A stretch of 64,000 nucleotides of DNA. Origin: Mycolicibacterium parafortuitum. Lineage in GTDB: Bacteria; Actinomycetota; Actinomycetes; Mycobacteriales; Mycobacteriaceae. The translations under genes and the position numbers were made by a program. The stretch is taken from positions 434,001 to 498,000 of the forward strand of contig NZ_AP022598.1 in the NCBI RefSeq assembly GCF_010725485.1. The letters are read 5' to 3'. Positions 59,689-64,000 of the stretch are shown piece by piece; within the stretch, counting starts at the first letter, position 1; each line of letters starts with the position of its first letter. The notes under the pieces are model-generated. The model saw nothing but the letters and a program-made list of their open reading frames with translations, was not told the origin of the DNA and did no database searches.

Positions 59689-60840
59689 CTAATTCGTCGG
59701 TGTGACGCCGAGCTCGGCGAGCACCTCGGCGGTGTGCTCCCCCAGCCGGGGTGCGCTGCCTCGAATCCGTCCGGGTGTGCGGGAGAAGCCGGTCGGGACA
59801 CCGGGAAACCGCACGGGACCGTGCTCGGTCTCGACGGTTTCGAAGAAGCCGACGGCCTCCAGGTGCGGATCGGTGAACAGGTCGTCGGTGCTGCGCAACG
59901 ACGAGGCCGGGATGCCGAGCTCGTCGAACAACGCCAGCCACTCGACGGTGGTCCGGGTGCGCAGGACATCGCCGATCAGGCCGTAGACGGTGTCGATGTC
60001 GGCGGCGCGGGCGGCCATCGTCGCGTAGCGGTCGGCATCCCAATCCGGTTGCACCGCATCGACAAAAGCATGCCACTGCTTGTCGTTGTAGATCAGCGCG
60101 GCGATGTGACCGTCACGGGTCGGGTAAGGGCGGCGGTTGCGGGCGACCGTGCGGGGATAGAGCGCGGGCCCCAGGGGCGGGTCGAACATCGCGCCGTTGG
60201 CGTGCTCGACCAACATGAACGCCGCCATCGTCTCGAACATCGGCACTTCGACTTCCTGGCCCTCGCCGGTGCGGGCCCGGTGGAACAGCGCCATCATGGT
60301 CGCGTTGAGCGCGGTCAGCCCGCAGACCTTGTCGGCCATGATCGATCCGACGTATCCGGCTGTGCCGGTGAGTTCTTCCTGCACGGCGGCCAGTCCGCAC
60401 TCGGCTTGGATGGTGTCGTCGTAGGCGGGTCTCGCCGCGTAGGGGCCGCTGCGGCCGTAGCCGTAGCAGTTGGTGTAGACGATCGACGGGTTGAGCGCGG
60501 CGACGGCCGGATAGTCGAAGCCGAGCTTGGCGATCGCGGCGGCGCGCATCGAGTGGATGAAGACGTCGGCCTGCGCGACCAGCCGGCGCAGCGCGTCCTT
60601 GCCGACCTCGGTCTGCAGGTCGAGGACCACGCTGCGCTTGCCGCGGTTGACGTTGGTGAACACGCCGCTGAGGCCAGGCTCGGGACCGACGGAGATGAAG
60701 CGCGCGTTGTCGCCCTGCGGCGCCTCGACTTTGACGACGTCGGCGCCCATGTCGGCCATCATCTGGGTGCAGTACGGCCCCGCGACGACCGCGGTCAGGT
60801 CGACGACTTTCACTCCGGACAACGGTCCCGCAGAAGGCAT
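59689..60840 (-). CDS. CaiB/BaiF family CoA-transferase
   Basis: About 383 aa, class III CoA-transferase, moving CoA between carboxylic acids through an aspartyl-CoA intermediate. The start is SGVKVVDLTAVVAGPYCTQM and VVKVEAPQGDNAR, and FTNVNRGKRSVVLDLQTEVG is typical; the catalytic Asp is expected near residue 165 in ARPAYDDTIQAECGLAA. The ATG used has AAGG upstream; an ATG 18 codons earlier is less likely. Many mycobacterial members act in lipid, steroid or alpha-methyl-acyl-CoA metabolism (racemase relatives), so the substrate is open. Convergent with the DUF732 gene (25 bp between stops). Confidence 0.9.
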   Translation of the reverse strand: MPSAGPLSGVKVVDLTAVVAGPYCTQMMADMGADVVKVEAPQGDNARFISVGPEPGLSGVFTNVNRGKRSVVLDLQTEVGKDALRRLVAQADVFIHSMRAAAIAKLGFDYPAVAALNPSIVYTNCYGYGRSGPYAARPAYDDTIQAECGLAAVQEELTGTAGYVGSIMADKVCGLTALNATMMALFHRARTGEGQEVEVPMFETMAAFMLVEHANGAMFDPPLGPALYPRTVARNRRPYPTRDGHIAALIYNDKQWHAFVDAVQPDWDADRYATMAARAADIDTVYGLIGDVLRTRTTVEWLALFDELGIPASSLRSTDDLFTDPHLEAVGFFETVETEHGPVRFPGVPTGFSRTPGRIRGSAPRLGEHTAEVLAELGVTPTN

Positions 60841-60929
60841 GCCGCGAACCTTATCCGCACCGGACGGGTGTAGGCGCAAGGGCCCGCGCATCACACGGTC
60901 CCACCGCGTCGCCCGCGCAGAACCGCGTA

Positions 60930-60946
60930 CGATATCAGTGATATCG
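60930..60946 (+). promoter_or_regulatory. vapBC operator palindrome
   Basis: CGATATC-AGT-GATATCG is a near-perfect palindrome (two GATATC half sites) directly upstream of vapB, before a GGGAGG ribosome site. VapB-VapC complexes usually autoregulate through such sites. Confidence 0.65.
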
Positions 60947-60959
60947 GGAGGTCAGTCGG

Positions 60960-61187
60960 ATGGCAGACATATTGATCAGAGATTTGTCGGACGCCGCCGT
61001 GGCTCATATCGACGCCACCGCCGCGGCACAGGGCCTGTCGCGGCAGGAGTACCTCAGGCGACGCTTCGAGGCCGAACGCCCTCACGGCGAACCTCGCCGT
61101 GGGTTGACGATCGACGATCTCCGCCGCGCGGCGCGCGCGGCCTCCGACCTCGATAACCCCGAGGTGATGGACCGAGCGTGGCGGTGA
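60960..61187 (+). CDS. vapB: type II antitoxin VapB
   Basis: 75 aa. The N-terminal half is a ribbon-helix-helix-like DNA-binding segment ([32 protein letters not shown]), and the C-terminal part ([24 protein letters not shown]) should wrap around the toxin. ATG with GGGAGG upstream. It overlaps vapC by 10 bp, the classic arrangement that couples toxin to antitoxin translation. Confidence 0.9.
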   Translation: MADILIRDLSDAAVAHIDATAAAQGLSRQEYLRRRFEAERPHGEPRRGLTIDDLRRAARAASDLDNPEVMDRAWR

Positions 61188-61591
61188 GGCCATGGCTGAT
61201 CGATAAGTCGGCGTACACGCGGCTCGCGGACTCACCCGACGTCGATGCCTGGATGCAGCGCATCGAACGCGGACTGGTCCGCATCAGCACGGTGACCCGC
61301 CTCGAAATTGGCTATTCGTTCCGCACAGCAGCGGAGGCGCACTCCGAAGTGATGTCGCCGCCCTTGGTGCTCATGCCGATCGAGTACCTCACGCCGGCCA
61401 TCGAGGATCGCGCCCGCGAGATACAACTCAACTTGGCTGACCGCGGACAGCATCGGGCACCGTCGATTCCCGACCTGTTGATCGCAGCCACAGCGGAAAT
61501 GTCCGGGCTGACGGTCCTCAGCGTTGACAAGGATTTCAGCCTGATCGCTGACATCACGGGGCAACCGATCGAGACGCTTCGAATGGCGTGA
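61178..61591 (+). CDS. vapC: type II toxin VapC, PIN domain ribonuclease
   Basis: 137-aa PIN nuclease. The acidic metal-binding residues are present: Asp in PWLIDKSAY, Glu in TRLEIGYS, Asp in [10 protein letters not shown] and Asp in SVDKDFSLI. These should be an active Mg2+-dependent ribonuclease; mycobacterial VapCs cut tRNA or 23S rRNA at specific loops. GTG start inside the end of vapB. The pair is a complete, probably functional, toxin-antitoxin module; the neighbouring genes show no sign of a mobile element. Confidence 0.92.
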   Translation: MAVRPWLIDKSAYTRLADSPDVDAWMQRIERGLVRISTVTRLEIGYSFRTAAEAHSEVMSPPLVLMPIEYLTPAIEDRAREIQLNLADRGQHRAPSIPDLLIAATAEMSGLTVLSVDKDFSLIADITGQPIETLRMA

Positions 61592-61611
61592 CTGCCGCGC
61601 ACGGCCCGTAT

Positions 61612-63339
61612 TCAGCCCCCGCACACCACCTTCGGGATCGGGTCGTACCGCACGGTGTGCGATTCGGTGCGGGTGTCGCCGGTGGCGATGTCGCGCAGGG
61701 TGCGGGTGTCGGTGATGGTGAATCCCGGTGCGCCGCCGCTGGCGCTGCACGATTCGCCGGCCGGGATGGTGATGGTGCGCGGGCTGGTCGGTTTCGATCG
61801 CGGGCTCTGCGCCGAGGACACCTCGTAGCGTTTGATCCCGAGGATTCGCACGGTGATCGACCCCGACGTCCACACCGTCTGGATCTGCACCGGGGTGGGC
61901 CCGTCGTTGCGGAACTTCACGTCGATCTCGTCGCCGAACACGGTGGCCTCCCGGCCCGCCGGATAGCGGCTGATGTAGTAGCTGTGCTCCTGGTGCTCGA
62001 CGAGCTCCAGACCCGCGAAGTACGCGGCGTTGAACAGCGTCGTAGCCACCTGGGACACGCCCCCGCCGACGCCGGTGTCGGGACGGCCGTTGAGGATGAT
62101 GCCGGACTCGACGTAGCCGTTGGCCGCGGTGCGCGGATTGGTGGCGGCGTTGAGACTGAACGTCTCCCCCGGCGCGACCACGATGCCGTCGATGGCCCCG
62201 GCAGCGCGTTTGATGTTCACGCCGGAGGCTCCGGAGAAGCCGGAGGTCTGGAATTCGCCGATCACCTCGACCGGGCCCAGCGCCTCGATGTCGGCGGTGG
62301 TGAAGCTGGCCGGGTCGTCGACGTAGACGGCCTCGATTTCCCGGTCGCTGGTGTCGGTCAGCACATCCATCACGTCGAGGAGGGTCTCGTCGTAGTCGAT
62401 GCGGCGGCCGTCCTGCGACGGCACCTTCTGCGCCGGTGTCGCGGCGAAGTCGATGGTGGCCTCGCGCACCGGGGTCTCCGACTCGGCCAGCTGAGGCCGT
62501 GCCGCTTCGGCGAGGACGTGGCGGTCGACGGTGGCGGTGATCTCGCCGTCCTCGGCTTCGAACGTCAGGGCGCTGGCGATGACGGCCGTTCCGATGGTGG
62601 CGCGGGCGTCGTCGTCGCCGGTGATGATCAGCGGCCCGGACACCGCGGGCGCGGCGATGTCGGCGACGGCGGCATCGACGTCGGACGCCGTTGTCCGGGG
62701 CGCCGATTCGACGACAGGGAGGTCGATGGTGGCGCCGGCGGCCCAGTCACGCTTGAGCAGTGCCGCGGCGGCGTCGACGTCGAGGTGGCGGCCGTTCTCC
62801 GGGTAGACGGCGACGGGCTCGTCCCCGTCGAAGCGCACGGTGCCTTCGGCTGGGTCCCGCTCGATGCGGGCGTCCAGGTCATCGAGTGCCGCGGTGAGCG
62901 CCGCGTCGTCGGCGGTGGAGACGACGCCGATCTCCCGGGTGGTGAAAAGCGACGTCAGCCGGGTGAGCGGGTTGAGCGGCTGAGCGCCGGCCTGCTCGAC
63001 GGTGGCGGCCCAGTCCACGGACAGCCCGGCGGGCTCCGGGTCGATGGTGGCGCGCTGGTCGGCGGCGGTGACGGGGATCGGTCGGGTGATGCGCGGGCTG
63101 ACGGTCGCGCGCAGCAGTTGCTCGGCGTCGCGCAGCGTCATCCCGCCGATGGCGACCCCGGCCGCGGTCGTCCCCCGCGCTACTCGGTCTTTGCTGTACA
63201 CCAGGTCGGCGAGGTAGACGACGGCCAGCAGCGCGAACGGCGCGGCGATCAGGGCCGGCAGCAGCCTGCGGCGCAGGCGTGCATCCGTCGCGGGCGCGGT
63301 CGCGTCGATGACCTGTGGTTGTGCCCTGTCGGCCTGCAT
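61612..63339 (-). CDS. VanW family protein (YoaR-like)
   Basis: 575 aa with a cytoplasmic start, one transmembrane helix near residues 25-45 (LLPALIAAPFALLAVVYLAD), and a large exported part. Two PG-binding_4/YoaR-like modules (about 55-200 and 210-340; AGVAIGGMTLRDAEQLLRAT, IDPEPAGLSVDW) precede the VanW domain (about 380-510; GVNIKRAAGAIDGIVVAPGE and GGGVSQVATTLFNAAYFAGL, NHQ-like HQEHSYYISRYPAGREATV). These proteins are tied to cell-wall processes and, in VanW's case, to glycopeptide resistance clusters, but a function is not established. Convergent with vapC (20 bp between stops). Confidence 0.88.
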   Translation of the reverse strand: MQADRAQPQVIDATAPATDARLRRRLLPALIAAPFALLAVVYLADLVYSKDRVARGTTAAGVAIGGMTLRDAEQLLRATVSPRITRPIPVTAADQRATIDPEPAGLSVDWAATVEQAGAQPLNPLTRLTSLFTTREIGVVSTADDAALTAALDDLDARIERDPAEGTVRFDGDEPVAVYPENGRHLDVDAAAALLKRDWAAGATIDLPVVESAPRTTASDVDAAVADIAAPAVSGPLIITGDDDARATIGTAVIASALTFEAEDGEITATVDRHVLAEAARPQLAESETPVREATIDFAATPAQKVPSQDGRRIDYDETLLDVMDVLTDTSDREIEAVYVDDPASFTTADIEALGPVEVIGEFQTSGFSGASGVNIKRAAGAIDGIVVAPGETFSLNAATNPRTAANGYVESGIILNGRPDTGVGGGVSQVATTLFNAAYFAGLELVEHQEHSYYISRYPAGREATVFGDEIDVKFRNDGPTPVQIQTVWTSGSITVRILGIKRYEVSSAQSPRSKPTSPRTITIPAGESCSASGGAPGFTITDTRTLRDIATGDTRTESHTVRYDPIPKVVCGG

Positions 63340-63530
63340 GCTTGTCGATCCTTAACCCGTCGGCGGCGCTGCTCCGTGCGTGTTCCTACGCCGCGCGCTG
63401 CCACCCAGCCTAGCGATGCGGCACCCCCACCGCTCTGGGCGCGGTTTGCTGACCGAGGGCGACCACCGGAACTTGTCGGTGCCCGCTCCTACAGTGACGC
63501 TCCACGATCCAACCTGGGGAGGAGACGGAG

Positions 63531-64000
63531 ATGGCACCTAAGCCTGGGGGCAGTTCTCGACCGATCGACATCGTGCCGGCGCGGGCGCGGCCGGTGATGT
63601 CGGTGGCCCTGGCAGTCGGGGGGCGAGGCCGGTCGGTGTTCGCGTACTCGGCCTGCGCCGAGGGGCACCGGTGGTCGGGAACGGTGGAGGCCGAGTCGGT
63701 CGACACCGCGGTGCTCGACGCGATCCGCCGGATCCGGGACGGGTCGGACGCGGAGCGGATCCGGTTCGTGGTGCAGGTGCCGGTGCGCAGCGCGTTGTGG
63801 GCGCTGCGCGACGAAGTCGCATTGCTGATCCCGGGGGTGTGGATCGAGCGGCCGCGGCTGTCGGACGAGACGCTGGTGCGCCGCGCGTGTGCGGGGCTGC
63901 GGGAGGTGACGGTGCCCGGGCCGCCGGTATGCGTCGCGACCGACGGGTCGGTGCGCGGCCGCTACACCGGCTACGGCTGGCTGGCGGATACGGGTGAGTA
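63531..64000 (+). CDS. RNase H-like domain protein, N-terminal part
   Basis: Open to the window edge, so partial. ATG with GGAGACGGAG upstream. The first 130 residues are an uncharacterised mixed domain (RARPVMSVALAVGGRGRSVF, FVVQVPVRSALWALRDEVAL). From about residue 138 it reads VCVATDGSVRGRYTGYGWLA, the first strand of ribonuclease H type 1 with the catalytic Asp in TDGS and the glycine-aromatic GYGW. The rest of the nuclease domain lies beyond the window. It resembles actinobacterial RNase H proteins with an N-terminal extension. The track of stop-to-stop ORFs would miss it because it has no stop here. Confidence 0.7.
   Translation, partial: MAPKPGGSSRPIDIVPARARPVMSVALAVGGRGRSVFAYSACAEGHRWSGTVEAESVDTAVLDAIRRIRDGSDAERIRFVVQVPVRSALWALRDEVALLIPGVWIERPRLSDETLVRRACAGLREVTVPGPPVCVATDGSVRGRYTGYGWLADTGE

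Noticed and set aside
1-64000. CRISPR arrays, prophage or insertion sequences
   Set aside because: No regularly spaced repeats, transposase, integrase or phage structural genes were found on either strand.

Overview
The window looks like chromosomal DNA of a mycobacterium, most likely a fast-growing Mycolicibacterium-type species. It is uniformly GC-rich, uses many GTG and TTG starts, and carries typical families: DUF732 secreted proteins, a PE-PPE-type esterase, VanW and MmyB-type proteins, LLM oxidoreductases, VapBC and CHAD. I see no insertion sequence, prophage or CRISPR array. The species is an inference; nothing here fixes it.

Layout. (1) 1-5.9 kb: one dense plus-strand operon with the end of an ABC permease, its lipoprotein binding protein, a gamma-glutamyltransferase-like enzyme, an LLM flavin oxidoreductase, an M20-like protein and a TauE/SafE-type exporter. 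It is plausibly an uptake and breakdown route for an organosulfur or amide compound. (2) 6.3-12.2 kb: small metabolic genes (membrane protein, CHAD, quinone reductase/aldehyde dehydrogenase pair, alpha/beta hydrolase, nitronate monooxygenase). (3) 12.4-17.9 kb: jetA-jetB-jetC (MksF-MksE-MksB), an SMC-like complex of the Wadjet/EptABC type with no jetD nuclease gene beside it. (4) 18-24.3 kb: a phytase-like lipoprotein, then a BtuFCD-like ABC transporter with two tandem binding proteins under a cobalamin riboswitch. (5) 24.5-33 kb: a molybdopterin oxidoreductase broken by an in-frame TGA, a TetR regulator facing an MFS pump fused to a MarR-like domain, a second MFS pump, YceI and a thioredoxin-reductase-like flavoprotein.

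(6) 33-44.8 kb is the most coherent system: a three-subunit formate dehydrogenase whose catalytic subunit has an in-frame UGA followed by a textbook SECIS hairpin, then (after terC and nhaA) selB, selA, the tRNA-Sec gene selC, and divergent selD. This is a full selenocysteine synthesis and insertion set next to its likely client. ORF callers would split the catalytic subunit at the UGA. The UGA in the molybdoenzyme at 26.0 kb has no such hairpin and is better read as a nonsense mutation.

(7) 44.8-64 kb: MmyB-type regulator, ilvD, a MOSC-ferredoxin reductase fusion, a HAD dehalogenase, two TetR regulators, a GAF-EAL-PAS-GGDEF protein, ohr/ohrR with an operator and apparent leaderless promoter, a secreted PE-PPE-type esterase, two zinc-ribbon membrane proteins, a gene-free stretch rich in nested inverted repeats, a DUF732 protein, a class III CoA-transferase, vapBC, a VanW protein and the start of an RNase H-like protein.

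A recurring motif ties regions together: a hairpin element of about 60 bp sits in each of the four convergent gene gaps longer than about 75 bp (5.9-6.3, 10.4, 17.9 and 31.4 kb) and is a candidate family of bidirectional terminators.
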